From Hypomesus transpacificus (lineage: Eukaryota > Chordata > Actinopteri > Osmeriformes > Osmeridae): DNA of 64,000 nucleotides. Location of the stretch: assembly GCF_021917145.1 (NCBI RefSeq), contig NC_061076.1, positions 642,501 through 706,500 on the forward strand. The letters run 5' to 3'. Position numbers and translations under genes: made by a program. Positions 13,397 to 26,423 of the stretch are shown in pieces; the first letter of the stretch is position 1; each line of letters starts with the position of its first letter. The notes under the pieces were generated by a model. The model saw only the letters and a program-made list of their open reading frames with translations. It was not told where the DNA came from and searched no databases.

Positions 13397-16300
13397 TCAG
13401 AGCTCCAGCTCTATCTGGACGTCCATCTTTGCCCTGTAGGGCTCCAACAGGGGGCGCACCTCCTCGTCCAGGAAGTGTCTCACCTGAGGAGGGGGGGCAG
13501 GAACAGTGAGACAACAAGAGGCAGGAGAGGTAGAGAACCCAGCAGGAAGTAGGGGACAGCAGGGGACAGATGGCTGACCGGTGAGGGAGTCGGGCTTGTA
13601 ATCAGAAGGTTGCCGGATCAATTCCCAGCCGTGTCAAATGACGTTGTGTCCTTGGGCAAGTCACTTCACCCTACTTGCCTCGGGGGAATGTCCCTGTACT
13701 TACTGTGAGTCGCTCTGGATAAGAGCGTCTGCTAAATGACTGAATGTGAATGTAAATGAATGTAAATGAATGTAAGTAACAGACTGGAGACTCAGAGACA
13801 CTCTTCTAGAGACTCTTGCACAGGGCTGTCTCTATAAGAGCTCAGACACACAGGAGCCCAGGGTGGAGGAGGAGGAGGAGGGTGGAGGATGAGGAGGGGT
13901 GGAGGAGGGTGGGGAGGACCAGAGGTGGAGGAGGGGTGGAGGTGGAGGAGGGGTGGAGGATGAGGAGGGGTGGAGGAGGATGAGGAGGGGTGGAGGAGGA
14001 GGAGGAGGGGTGGAGGATGAGTAGGGTGGAGGAGGGGTGGAGGATGAGGAGGGTGGAGGAGGAGGGGTGGAGGATGAGGAGGGGTGGAGGATGAGGAGGG
14101 GTACCTGCTGTGGGGCGCGGCCAATGAAGGTGGTGGGGTCCAGGAGGGAGTCCAGCTGGCCCAGGATGGGGGTGAAGTAGGGGTCGGCCTGGACCCTGGC
14201 CAGGAGGTCGTTGTCCCCGCCCTCCTGCTTGACCACAGCGGCCGCCTGCTGGGACAGCACCCGGATCTTCTCGTGGCAGTCCTGCACACACGGGGGTCAG
14301 GGTCATGTGACACACGGGGGTCAGGGTCATGTGACACACGGGGGTCAGGGTCATGTGACAGAGATCAAGTTACACCAACTAGTCCAAAGGTGGAATTTAA
14401 ACACTGTAGTAATTTTCCACAAGACACACACAGCATAACATCTACAGACCCAGATAAAGGAACTGAACCCACCTGTCTGTTGCCTCCAGCCTTCACCATA
14501 GCCATGATGAGGTTCTCTGTGGCCATGAAGGGTAGCTCATGGCGGATGTGTCTCTCAATCACCTGGCAGCCAGCGAGGAGAGGCAGGATAGAGGCAGGAG
14601 AGAGACAGGAGAGAGGCAGGAGGCCAGGGAGGAGAGACAGGAGAGAGGCAGGAGGCCAGGGAGGAGAGACAGGAGAGAGGCAGGAGGCCAGGGAGGAGAG
14701 ACAGGAGAGAGGCAGGAGGCCGGGGAGGAGAGACAGGAGAGACAGGAGAGAGGCAGGAGGCCAGGGAGGAGAGACAGGAGAGAGGCAGGAGGCCGGGGAG
14801 GAGAGACAGGAGAGAGGCAGGAGGCCAGGGAGGATAGACAGGAGAGAGGCAGGAGGCCAGGGAGGAGAGGCAGGAGAGAGGCAGGGGAGAGAGGGAGGAA
14901 AATGAACAGAATGTAATATAGCGCTAACCTTAACCCTATGTTACACCCTCCAGCAGTATGTTACACCCTCCAGCAGTATGTTACACCCTCCAGCAGTATG
15001 TTACATGTTACACCCTCCAGTAGTATGTTACACCCTCCAGCAGTATGTTACATGTCACACCCTCCAGCAGTATGTTACACCCTCCAGTAGTATGTTACAC
15101 CCTCCAGTAGTATGTTACATGTCACACCCTCCAGCAGTATGTTACACCCTCCAGTAGTATGTTACACCCTCCAGCAGTATGTTACACCCTCCAGCAGTAT
15201 GTTACACCCTCCAGCAGTATGTTACATGTCACACCCTCCAGCAGTATGTTACACCCTCCAGCAGTATGTTACACCCTCCAGTAGTATGTTACACCCTCCA
15301 GTAGTATGTTACACCCTCCAGTAGTATGTTACACCCTCCAGCAGTATGTTACACCCTCCAGCAGTATGTTACACCCTCCAGCAGTATGTTACACCCTCCA
15401 GCAGTATGTTACACCCTCCAGCAGTATGTTACACCCTCTAGCAGTATGTTACACCCTCCAGCAGTATGTTACACCCTCCAGCAGTATGTTACACCCTCCA
15501 GCAGTATGTTACACCCTCCAGCAGTATGTTACACCCTCTAGCAGTATGTTACACCCTCCAGCAGTATGTTACACCCTCCAGCAGTATGTTACACCCTCCA
15601 GCAGTATGTTACACCCTCCAGCAGTATGTTACACCCTCCAGCAGTATGTTACATGACGTGTGTCCTGTGTCAGGGACAGGGTGGTACCTTGGGGTAGACC
15701 ACCAGGCCCTCGGTGATGTTCTGCAGAGTGCTGAGGATGATGTCAGCGGTCAGGAAGGACTCAGGGAGAGAGATCCTCCTGAGGAGCACACGCACAGGAA
15801 GAGACATGAGAGAGAGACGTGGAGAAACACAGAGAGACATGAGAGAGAGTCAGAGACACACAGAGACATGAGAGAGAGACAGAGAAACACAGAGAGACAT
15901 GAGAGAGACATGAGAGAGAGAGAGACATGGACAAACACAGAGAGACATGAGAGAGAGACATGGACAAACACAGAGAGACATGAGAGAGAGACATGAGAGA
16001 GAGAGACATGGACAAACACAGAGAGACATGAGAGAGAGACATGGACAAACACAGAGAGACATGAGAGAGAGACATGGAGAAACACAGAGAGACATGAGAG
16101 AGAGACATGAGAGAGAGAGACATGGACAAACACAGAGAGACATGAGAGAGAGACATGGACAAACACAGAGAGACATGAGAGAGAGACATGGAGAAACACA
16201 GAGAGACATGAGCAATAGAGAGAGAGAGATGTTGGACACTGTGCTCACCTGTTGGCGCTGTCGTCCAGTGTCCTCTCCAGCCATTGGACGGCAGCAGTCT

Positions 16301-19300
16301 GCAGGGGGTCAGAGATCAGCGCCATCAGGTGGCGAGCCAGGCTACAGCAGCGCTCCGCCCGCATCGGGTTCCTTTTGTAGGGCATGGCACTGGACCCTGG
16401 AGGCGACAGTTTATTAACTAGGTCATTAGAGTGGAGACAGCATTGGGGTAAAAGAGGATTTGGTATCTGGTCATGACGCACCAATCTGCTCTTTCTCAAA
16501 GGGCTCCTCTATCTCCTTCAGGTTAGCCAGCAGGCGGATGTCAGTGCAGATCTGATGGAGAGGAGGAGAGGGAGAGAAGATGAACATGGTTAACAACTGA
16601 ACTAACTACCCTGTCCTTTAACATTTGATAAACAGCAACTGGGCCCTGCAGACACATAACCCATAACCCTAATCCTGACCCATCAGCCTTCCACACCCAG
16701 ACCTCCTGGTGGCTGCTAAGGTGGCGATTCCTCTGCTAGGGTGGTGTTTCCTCTTCTAGGGTGGTGTTTACTCTGCTAAGGTGGTGTTTCCTCTGCTAAG
16801 GTGGTGTTTACTCTGCTAGGGTGGTGTTTCCTCTTCTAGGGTGGTGTTTCCTCTGCTAAGGTGGTGTTTCCTCTGCTAAGGTGGTGTTTCCTCTGCTAAG
16901 GTGGTGTTTCCTCTGCTAGGGTGGTGTTTCCTCTTCTAGGGTGGTGTTTCCTCTGCTACGGTGGTGTTTCCTCTGCTAAGGTGGCGATTCCTCTGCTAGG
17001 GTGTCCTTAGGGACAGCAGCTTACCTTGTGGATGGAGGCGCCCAGGCTTGCCAGACTGGCCAGCGAGTCCACGTCCACCTTCCGGCTGTACGTCTGCCCC
17101 GTAACCAGGTAGGCTCTGCATGGCAACAATCACAAACACGAGGGGAAACAAGTTATCAAGAGTAAATGAGCCGGCTCCTGGTGGCTGGATGAATGTTAAA
17201 GCTCCACCCTAACAGGATGGACCAGACACCCGCTGCTGAGGCTCCCCATGTGAGTTTACTTTTTGAAGCCGGCCATCTCTGTGACCATCCTGTCCAGCTC
17301 ATCCACCTAAAAAACAGAGAAGTAACAGTGTGAGACAATACTAGATATTTGAATCAAGACATTAATTCATTTCATTTCAGCGTTTCAGTGTTTACCTTGT
17401 CATGGTCCCCCTGGAAGAGCTGCAGGAAGCTAGCCTGTGTGCCCGTGGTTCCTTTGACCCCCCGGAAACGCAGGTCGTCGCGGGCACGCTGAAGGTTCCT
17501 CATGTCCATGGTCAGATCCTGCAGCCACAGACAGGCCCGCTTGCCCACCGTGGTTAACTGGGCTGGTCTGGGATCAGGACAAGCACCAATAGATGTGTGA
17601 TATAGACAGAGTATTCACACTCACTGGTAGTGTGTGATATAGACAGAGTATTCACACTCACTGGTAGTGTGTGATATAGACAGAGTATTTACACTCACTG
17701 GTAGTGTGTGATATAGACAGAGTATTCACACTCACTGGTAGTGTGTGATATAGACAGAGTAGTCACACTCACTGGTAGTGTGTGAATCCTAGAGTTGGGA
17801 GGTCAGCATACTTCTCAGCAAAGTTCACCAGCCTGTCTGCCACACGGGCAAGCTATGAGCACACAGGAGACACTCGTGTTACTGCTATGAGCACACAGGA
17901 GACACTCATGTTACTGCTATGAGCACACAGGAGACACTGTCATGTTACTGCTGTGAGCACAGGAGAAACTGTCATGTTACTGCTGTGAGCACACAGGAGA
18001 CACTGTCATGTTACTGCTGTGAGAATACAGGAGACACTGTCATGTTACTGCTGTGAGAATACAGGAGACACTGTCATGTTACTGCTATGAGCACACAGGA
18101 GACACTCATGTTACTGCTATGAGCACACAGGAGACACTGTCATGTTACAGCTATGAGTACACAGGAGACACTGTCTTGTTACTGCTATGAGTACACAGGA
18201 GACACTGTCATGTTACTGCTATGAGCACACAGGAGACACTGTCATGTTACTGCTATGAGCACACAGGAGACACTGTCATGATACTGCTATGAGCACACAG
18301 GAGACACTGTCATGTTACTGCTGTGAGCACACAGGAGTCACTGTCATGTTACTGCTATGAGCACACAGGAGACACTGTCATGTTACTGCTATGAGCACAC
18401 AGGAGACACTGTCATGTTACTGCTATGAGCACACAGGAGACACTCATATTACTGCTATGAGCACACAGGAGACACTGTCATGTTACTGCTATGAGCACAC
18501 AGGAGACACTCATGTTACTGCTATGAGCACACAGGAGTCACTGTCATGTTACTGCTATGAGCACACAGGAGACACTCATATTACTGCTATGAGCACACAG
18601 GAGACACTGTCATGTTACTGCTATGAGCACACAGGAGACACTCATGTTACTGCTATGAGCACACAGGAGACACTGTCATGTTACTGCTATGAGCACACAG
18701 GAGACACTGTCATGTTACTGCTATGAGCACACAGGAGTCACTGTCATGTTACTGCTATGAGCACACAGGAGACACTGTCATGTTACTGCTATGAGCACAC
18801 AGGAGACACTGTCATGTTACTGCTGTGAGCGCACAGGAGACACTGTCATGTTACTGCTGTGAGCACACAGGAGTCACTGGCATGTTACTCTTATGAGCAC
18901 ACAGGAGACACTGTCATGTTACTGCTATGAGCACACAGGAGACACTGTCATGTTACTGCTGTGGGCACACAGGAGACACTGTCATGTTACTGCCTTGAGC
19001 ACACAGGACACTGTCATGTTACTGCTATGAGCACACAGGCCACTGTCATGTTACTGCTATGAGCACACAGGAGACACTGTCATGTTACTGCTGTGAGCAC
19101 ACAGGAGACACTGACATATTACTGCTATGAGCACACAGGCCACTGTCATGTTACTGCTGTGAGCACACAGGAAACACTGTCATGTTACTGCTATGAGCAC
19201 ACAGGAGACACTCATGTTACTGCTGTGAGCACACAGGAGACACTGACATATTACTGCTATGAGCACACAGGAGACACTGTCATGTTACTGCTATGAGCAC

Positions 19301-22300
19301 GCAGGAGACACTTATGTTACTGCTATGAGCACACAGGAGACACTCATGTTACTGCTATGAGCACACAGGAGACACTGTCATGTTACTGCTATGAGCACAC
19401 AGGAGACACTGTCATGTTACTGCTATGAGCACACAGGAGACACTGTCATGTTACTGCTATGAGCACACAGGACACACTCATGTTACTGCTGTGAGCACAC
19501 AGGAGTCACTGTCATGTTACTGCTATGAGCACACAGGAGACACTCATGTTACTGCTATGAGCACACAGGAGACACTCATGTTACTGCTATGAGCACACAG
19601 GAGACACTGTCATGTTACTGCTATGAGCACACAGGAGACACTGTCATGTTACTGCTATGAGCACACAGGAGACACTGTCATGTTACTGCTATGAGCACAC
19701 AGGAGACACTGTCATGTTACTGCTATGAGCACACAGGAGACACTGTCATGTTACTGCTATGAGCACACAGGACACTGTCATGTTACTGCTATGAGCACAC
19801 AGGAGACACTCATGTTACTGCTATGAGCACACAGGAGACACTCATGTTACTGCTGTGAGCACACAGGAGACACTGTCATGTTACTGCTATGAGCACACAG
19901 GACACTGTCATGTTACTGCTATGAGCACACAGGAGACACTCATGTTACTGCTATGAGCACACAGGAGACACTGTCATGTTACTGCTATGAGCACACAGGA
20001 CACTGTCATGTTACTGCTATGAGCACACAGGAGACACTGTCATGTTACTGCTGTGAGCACACAGGAGACACTGACATATTACTGCTATGAGCACACAGGC
20101 CACTGTCATGTTACTGCTGTGAGCACACAAGAAACACTGTCATGTTACTGCTATGAGCACACAGGAGACACTGTCATGTTACTGCTGTGAGCACACAGGA
20201 GACACTGACATATTACTGCTATGAGCACACAGGAGACACTGTCATGTTACTGCTATGAGCACACAGGAGACACTTATGTTACTGCTATGAGCACACAGGA
20301 GACACTTATGTTACTGCTATGAGCACACAGGTGACACTGTCATGTTACTGCTATGAGCACACAGGAGACACTGTCATGTTACTGCTATGAGCACACAGGA
20401 CACTGTCATGTTACTGCTATGAGCACACAGGAGACACTCATGTTACTGCTATGAGCACACAGGAGACACTGTCATGTTACTGCTATGAACACACAGGAGA
20501 CACTGTCATGTTACTGCTATGAGCACACAGGATACACTTCTGTTACTGCTATGAGCACACAGGAGACACTTATGTTACTGCTATGAGCACACAGGAGACA
20601 CTGTCATGTTACTGCTATGAGCACACAGGAGACACTGTCATGTTACTGCTGTGAGCACACAGGAGACACTGACATATTACTGCTATGAGCACACAGGAGA
20701 CACTGTCATGTTACTGCTATGAGCACACAGGAGACACTTATGTTACTGCTATGAGCACACAGGAGACACTGTCATGTTACTGCTATGAGCACACAGGAGA
20801 CACTCATGTTACTGCTATGAGCACACAGGAGACACTGTCATGTTACTGCTATGAACACACAGGAGACACTGTCATGTTACTGCTATGAGCACACAGGATA
20901 CACTTCTGTTACTGCTATGAGCACACAGGAGACACTTATGTTACTGCTATGAGCACACAGGAGACACTGTCATGTTACTGCTATGAGCACACAGGAGACA
21001 CTGTCATGTTACTGCTATGAGCACACAGGAGACACTTATGTTACTGCTATGAGCACACAGGAGACACTGTCATGTTACTGCTATGAGCACACAGGAGACA
21101 CTCATGTTACTGCTGTGAGCACACAGGACTTATGTCCTGACACTTATGTTACTGCTGAGGTTTCATGTTTTAATGGTTGACGTGTCAATATAATAATCTC
21201 CTCAGACCCCAGTGTTTCCCACACACAGACTTATTTGTGGCGGTGCGCCACAGAATCAACACCGGCCGCTACATATTGCGTTACGCACATTTTGTTTTAA
21301 ACACTATTTAGGTTAAAACACGCAGCGTATTCGTTCAGCTGCATTTCCTTTCCCTGCTCTCCCTCCGTCTCTCTGTCACTCACGCGTCTTTCTCACATAC
21401 ACACACACAGTCACAACGTCAGCAACGATGCATACATACGCCGTTCTAGTAAGACAAATAGCTATAGCAGCGAGCCTTCAGCATTAGTGCCGTAGCTAAA
21501 GGTCTAGGAAAGTTGAGGCTACTTTTTGCTAGGTACCTACGTACCCCCCCCCCCCCCTCCAACAAATAGCTTTCTAATCTGTGGGAAACACTGGACACTG
21601 TCAGACATTACAAGCCTGTCCTCTCACCTTGGGGAGCAGAATGTCAAAGCCATCACGCAGCATGATCAAATCCTGAAAGAGACAAACAAATGGAGGTTGA
21701 ATGACGAGGTAGCGCATGTGAAGCCCTTTGTGATATTGCGTTTTAAAAGAGTTCTACAGACAAAATGGAGTTTGAAGATCAGCACGGGGCAGTGAGAGCT
21801 GAGAGGGGCAGTTAGAGCTGAGAGGGGCAGTGAGAGCTGAGAGGGGCAGTGAGAGCCGAGAGGGGCAGTGAGGGGTGAGAGGGGCAGTGAGAGCTGAGAG
21901 GGGCAGTGAGAGCTGAGAGGGGCAGTGAGAGCTGAGAGGGGCAGTGAGGGGTGAGAGGGGCAGTGAGGGGTGAGAGGGGCAGTGAGAGCTGAGAGGGGCA
22001 GTGAGGGGTGAGAGGGGCAGTGAGGGGTGAGAGGGGCAGTGAGAGCTGAGAGGGGCAGTGAGAGCTGAGAGGGGCAGTGAGGGGTGATGGGGGCAGTTAC
22101 CGTGTTGTCTCCAACGTAGCAGGAGGTAGCGCCCAGGTGGATGATGGGAGCAGCGGAGGGGCAGCAGTGGGCAAAGGTGTGGACGTGGGCCATCACATCA
22201 TGCCTCAGCCTGCGCTCCTCCTCCGCCGCCATGGCAAAGTCAATGTCCTCCCTGTGGCTCTCCATCTCTGCCACCTGGGCATCGGTGATGGGCAAGGCCA

Positions 22301-23777
22301 GGGCCTGAGGAGGGGGACGGGGGCAGAGAGGAGGGAGAGCAGGGCAGGGGGAGAGTAGAGGGGGAAAGGGGAGAGGGAAGAGCAGAGAAGGGGGAGGCAG
22401 CAAAGGAGGAGATGGGAAAGGAGAGAAGGCTTTATTAAGTTGAAATATTTCTGCTAAAGTTTCAATGTTTACGGTAAACCGTATTTTAATAGCAGGAATG
22501 CTTGGCTGAGTGGTGTACACTCCATGTTCAACTCTGCTGTTTCAGAATATCAAATCTATTTGCACCTAATCTAAGGATGATGAAATACTGTCCTCATGTC
22601 TGGTAGCCTGGAACATCTTCGGAGTGGGTTCTGATTACACTTCAAGTGGTGATAGCACAAAGAGCTATGTTGAAAGTCATGTGCCATTCAGGAAATTCAA
22701 TTAGTAATTTGTCCCAAGCAAAGCAACTGATTAAGTACAACAGTCACGAGGTGAACCTCAGTCATGGCTGGTTACTCAGGCTGGTTGGGGATAGTCAGGG
22801 ACACACCGCGAGTGATGGGCCTTGGGTTGGGGAGAAAGTGAGGGCCGAGGCCAGCTCTCTGGCTCAGTCTCTTGTTACTCTGACATTCTGAGCTATTTTA
22901 GGCTCTAGTCCAGTCTTCAGAGAAAAACGATGTTGCTCCATAATGCTTCATGAAACTTTGACTTAAGTAACAATGCAAGTTCCCAAATCTGCCCTGATAT
23001 CTTGTGACAATACTGACACCACTAAATGAGGTCTAACTATACTAAGGATACATAAACTAGCAATACTAAGTGTATTTCAGTGGTAATTGTAAGTGAGAGT
23101 GGTAAGTGTAATTCAGTGGAGATCAGTAAAGAATAAATAGGACTAATACAACATTCAGACAAGGACTAGCTCAGCTGACTAACTAATCTGAACTACCAAG
23201 ATTCCTTGGAGGATATAGTTAATTGACAAGTCTGTACTGCTCACATTACAGTAAATCAATCACACAACCGCTGCTTCAAGGGATCCATCGTTAACACGTT
23301 ATAGATTTAGGGTAAAATACATCAAAGCTACTCAACCAGCTTGACGGCTCACATGACCAGTTCCTCCAATTGGAAGACCACCTAAACGCGGCTGCTTGTC
23401 TTCCAGGGTACCAAGCTTGTCTTAGAGAGCACTTCATTTAAAAGGTCTCTAAAACTATATTTAGACAAGGGAACTTGATCGTTCTTTTTCAAGGTCGCAA
23501 AGTTCACATTTACTCAAATCAGATGCACAGAGTTTAAGTTAGCAGCGGTACTGTAACCTACCGACAAAATAACAAGTGTATCGTGTATGTCACGTGTAGT
23601 TCTAGCTAACTACAGAACACTGTATCAAACCTTTTCAGCTTTGGCCAGGTAGATCCAAAGCTTCCTCCAGGTCGTGAATTTCTTTCTGTCACTGAAGTTG
23701 TAGGCCATTTCCTTGCTGGCATACCGTGACACCAGCGGTGAACGGTACTTCATAAACTCGTCTCCAGAGCCGTCCAT
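13397..23777 (-). CDS. adsl: Adenylosuccinate lyase (13 coding exons)
   Basis: Cleaves SAICAR to AICAR and adenylosuccinate to AMP, each releasing fumarate, in cytosolic purine synthesis. Exons in transcript order: 23777-23631, 22304-22101, 21672-21628, 17852-17773, 17567-17396, 17306-17260, 17115-17025, 16551-16482, 16396-16249, 15778-15688, 14562-14473, 14281-14105, 13483-13397. They sum to 1,449 bp, or 482 residues; the human enzyme has 484. All junctions are GT-AG and in phase. The protein shows the N-terminal [11 protein letters not shown] block, [12 protein letters not shown], the catalytic-histidine segment [25 protein letters not shown], and the fumarase/aspartase-superfamily signature [12 protein letters not shown] followed by [11 protein letters not shown]. 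The start is the first ATG, giving MDGSGDEF. Nothing is broken. Most introns carry a different minisatellite, and intron 3 alone spans 3.8 kb. The next gene starts divergently at about 25.1 kb. Confidence 0.97.
13565..13775 (+). mobile_element. tRNA-derived SINE in adsl intron 12
   Basis: The head resembles a tRNA (tggctgaccggtgagg for box A, ggatcaattccc for a degraded box B). The body matches the better-preserved copy at 28,141, including ttgggcaagtcacttcaccc. The 3' tail is ctctggataagagcgtctgc followed by [25 protein letters not shown] repeats. It lies antisense to adsl. Confidence 0.85.
13855..14100. repeat. GGA-rich minisatellite in adsl intron 12
   Basis: Tandem gaggaggggtggaggat-type units. 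The minus-strand Pro/Ser-rich frames that appear to extend exon 12 are intron read-through, because the exon ends at 14,105 with a CAG|gtac donor. Confidence 0.9.
14285..14357. repeat. Short triplicate array in adsl intron 11
   Basis: Three copies of a unit containing cgggggtcagggtcatgtga. Confidence 0.85.
14575..14900. repeat. Purine-rich minisatellite in adsl intron 10
   Basis: About ten copies of a roughly 31-bp unit containing gagacaggagagaggcagga, between exons 10 and 11. It is followed by a second, unrelated array at 14,935. Confidence 0.9.
14935..15655. repeat. 20-bp minisatellite in adsl intron 10, about 36 copies
   Basis: The unit is ccagcagtatgttacaccct, with ccagtagtatg variants and a few copies carrying a 5-10 bp acatgt insertion. 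It is extremely uniform toward the exon 10 side (15,300-15,650), which suggests recent expansion. Confidence 0.95.
15790..16225. repeat. gagagacatg-type minisatellite in adsl intron 9
   Basis: Higher-order array of gagagagacatgga plus caaacacagagagacatga blocks, filling most of the intron between exons 9 and 10. Confidence 0.9.
16705..17008. repeat. 20-bp minisatellite in adsl intron 7
   Basis: The unit is ctctgctaaggtggtgtttc, about 15 copies, with ctaggg and cttcta variants. It sits just past exon 7 in transcript direction. Confidence 0.9.
17595..17785. repeat. Roughly 37-bp minisatellite in adsl intron 4
   Basis: Five copies of a unit containing tgtgatatagacagagtatt and cacactcactggtag. 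The array abuts exon 4: the donor gtgagtgtgacta lies inside the repeat pattern, so the exon 4 border is part of the repeated sequence. Confidence 0.85.
17855..21160. repeat. 34/32-bp minisatellite in adsl intron 3, about 100 copies
   Basis: The unit contains actgctatgagcacacagga followed by gacact and (gt)catgtt. Copies are 34 bp, or 32 bp where the gt dinucleotide is missing. Rarer variants have ctgtgagc, cttatgtt or a deleted agaca. Higher-order blocks recur, for example around 20,560-20,720 and 20,920-21,060. The array starts within a few bases of exon 4. It is the largest tandem array in the window. Confidence 0.95.
21210..21593. mobile_element. Non-autonomous hAT-like DNA element (MITE) in adsl intron 3
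   Basis: The left end reads cagtgtttcccacacaca and the right end ctgtgggaaacactg, a terminal inverted repeat of roughly 14-15 bp around a 384-bp core with no transposase frame. CAGTG ends are usual for hAT families. The 8-bp target duplication is not clean: tcagac occurs near both sides, but not flush with both termini. The family assignment is therefore tentative. Confidence 0.6.
21790..22095. repeat. 19-bp minisatellite in adsl intron 2
   Basis: About 16 copies of gagagctgagaggggcagt and the variant gaggggtgagaggggcagt. The array ends right at the donor of exon 2. Confidence 0.9.
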
Positions 23778-24059
23778 GATGTTCAAAACGTCTAGCTAGC
23801 TAGTTATATCTTCAAAAATCTTGTCGACTCTGCACCGTGACAGTCCGCTGCGTTCGGGAAACCATAGACTAAGCCTGAGCGCTGCTGTCCATCACTGCAC
23901 CACTTACTTTTACGACAGTCAAAATACGGTAGAAGGCGTGCCTGGAGCGTGTTTGACATGCTGGCTCGTGGAATGGTTTAAAGCGACAGAAGGGATGTGT
24001 GTGTGTGTGTGTACTCTCAAATCTGAAAAGTGACGCACTATTGTCACGATATTGAGAAT

Positions 24060-25085
24060 TCCGTCTTTAAAATAGAAACCTTTCTACGATTTACCAGTTT
24101 TGCATGGTGCCGTCTGTCGGAATGAAATGCGGGCCAGTCCTCAGACTTCGCGCAACCTCTTTTCGGTGCTATTGTTATGAATCAGGCGACAGGTTCTGTC
24201 ATTGGTGAAACAGTAATTTCTACACATCCCTCACATTCGCCCACAATTAACAATTGCAGGCATTGCTAAAGGTGGTACACTATTAGGCTACAGTTTATAT
24301 TTATAGAAAGGTACGTCAATGAAGATGAATGGAGGAAACATTTTTCGAATTTCGTCTTGTAAATGACAAGTATATGTGCCCTCATTACTATTTAATCAAT
24401 TCAATGGTGTACATAAATAGTGTTTAAGTGCAAAATAGTTCCGCCTGACCCCCGTGTCTTCAACTCTTGTATTGTAATTAAACGTTTAAACATCATCGCA
24501 GCGCTCACAGGACAGGAGCATCTAGGTCTTGTGTCCTGTGCGGTCCCTGCTGTCTGAGGGCAGTCTGCTCGGTGAAGAGCACTCTGCCCTGCCTGTGCAT
24601 GAGCCAGCGTACGCCTTCGTTTCCATTCTGTGACGAATCACTTCCCTGAAGCCGCAGACACCGAATGAACCACCCATCTGCATTGCACAATCTTTGTTAT
24701 TGAACAGATGACTGAGGAGAGAGTAGGAGAACAGGGAAGAGGAGGGAGGAGAGCGAATAGAAGCAGTGGAGAAGAGGGAGAAAGAGGCGACATAGAGGGA
24801 GGGAAGGGAGAGAGACAGAGAGAGAGAGAGAGGGAAAGAGAGAGATATAGAGAGAGAGGGGAGGAAGAACGTGTGATAGAGCAAGACAGGAGGGGGATAG
24901 GCAGTTAGAGGAAGAGCGAGTGTTATGTTCCGGGAGAGAATGAGAGTGAGAATGAGAGAAAGAGCCAAGAGAAAACATTTAGCCTGCCAGCCTCTTTCAG
25001 ACAAGTCAGGCTACGCAACACCTCGCGGAACATTCTCTAAGGGAGCGAGGGAGGACTAGCAAGATTAAGAAAGGGAGAGGAGGGG
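24060..25085. other. Interval between adsl and the GIMAP-like gene
   Basis: Divergent interval of about 1.3 kb. The adsl promoter side (23,780-24,240) is moderately GC-rich with inverted CCAAT-like attggtgaaa sequence near 24,201. Bases 24,715-24,960 are a GA-rich tract that may be 5' UTR of the GIMAP-like gene. No further coding exon seen. Confidence 0.5.
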
Positions 25086-25118
25086 GTTGATAGGGAAACA
25101 AGAGGACCTATACACAAG

Positions 25119-26364
25119 ATGGCTGCAGTGTCTTGCAGCTCAGGCTCTGGTAAGTGGCTTCACCTCTGAAGGTTTCACTACAGGTATGAATTCATTCATC
25201 TTTCCTGCTCTGTCACAGCGGCTGGTATCAGAAAAAGAAACATCTTCCATCTTCACCCCATGTCATTCTGCACCAAAATCTAAACAGGAAGCTGTTAGCC
25301 ATGTCTACTTCCTGTCACTCATCCTATTGACAGCACATATTCAGAGTCACAGCAGTCTGTTTCTGCGTCCAGCAGGGGAACACAGACCGCAGCTCAGATT
25401 GCTCCTGCTGGGGGGGGCGCAGACCGGCAAGTCCCGCTCAGGCAACACCATCCTGGGGGATGAGGTGTTCCAGACCGGGGAAGAGACCACGCACAGCATG
25501 GTCATCTACAAGGAGACTCGCGGGCGACGCTTAACTGTGGTGGACACCCCGCCCTGGGCTGGTCCCACCCACTCCACCGCAGGGGGTGACGGAGGTGGTG
25601 ACGGTGGCGATGAAGGTGGCGGTGGTGGCGATGGAGCTGCCGTCCAGTCTGAACAGGCTAGCATAGAGGGGCCTTTCATGGGGGCCATCCTGTGCCCCCC
25701 TGGCCCCCACGCCCTCCTCCTGGTGATGTCCGTGTCCCAGCCCTTCACAGAGGTCCAGCGCAAGGCAGCCGAGGACCAGGTGGAGGCGCTGGGTGGAGGT
25801 GCCTGGAGGCACTGCATGCTGGTTTTTACCGCCGTGGATCAGTTGCCTAAAGGGACATTTGTGGAGGAGCACATAGAGAAGACAGGAGAGGCCCTGCAGT
25901 GGCTGGTGCAGAGGTGTGGGAGCAGGTATCATGCCCTGGATAACACACTACGCGGAGGGAAGGAGAGCACACAGGTCCAGGAGCTGCTGGAGAAGGTGGA
26001 GGAGCTGGTGGAGGAGAACCAGGGCTGGTACTTTGAGTTCAACGAGCTGACCCTGCTGGAGGAGGAGCACGCGAGGAGGGCCCTGGAGGAGGAGAGGAGG
26101 AGGATGGAGGAGCAGGAGAGGCTGAGGCCTAGCATGATAGGAGGGCCTCCTAGAGGTGAGAGCAAGAACAACATTTATCTTCACATGTTTTACAAAATAT
26201 GGAACTTGAAAACCCTGTACATTGCATGCCTCAGCAAGTGCTTTCATTTTTCCTCTCGTTTCACACCTTCTGCGTTTTTCCTTTCCTTCCACACCTTTCC
26301 GTTTCTCCTCTTTCCTCAATCCCTCCCCGCCATCCTGTCTCTCCCTCTCCCTCCCTCCCTCTCT

Positions 26365-26423
<59 letters not shown>

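Noticed and set aside
14935-21160. CRISPR-like regular repeats
   Set aside because: These are direct tandem repeats without unique spacers, in introns of a vertebrate gene.
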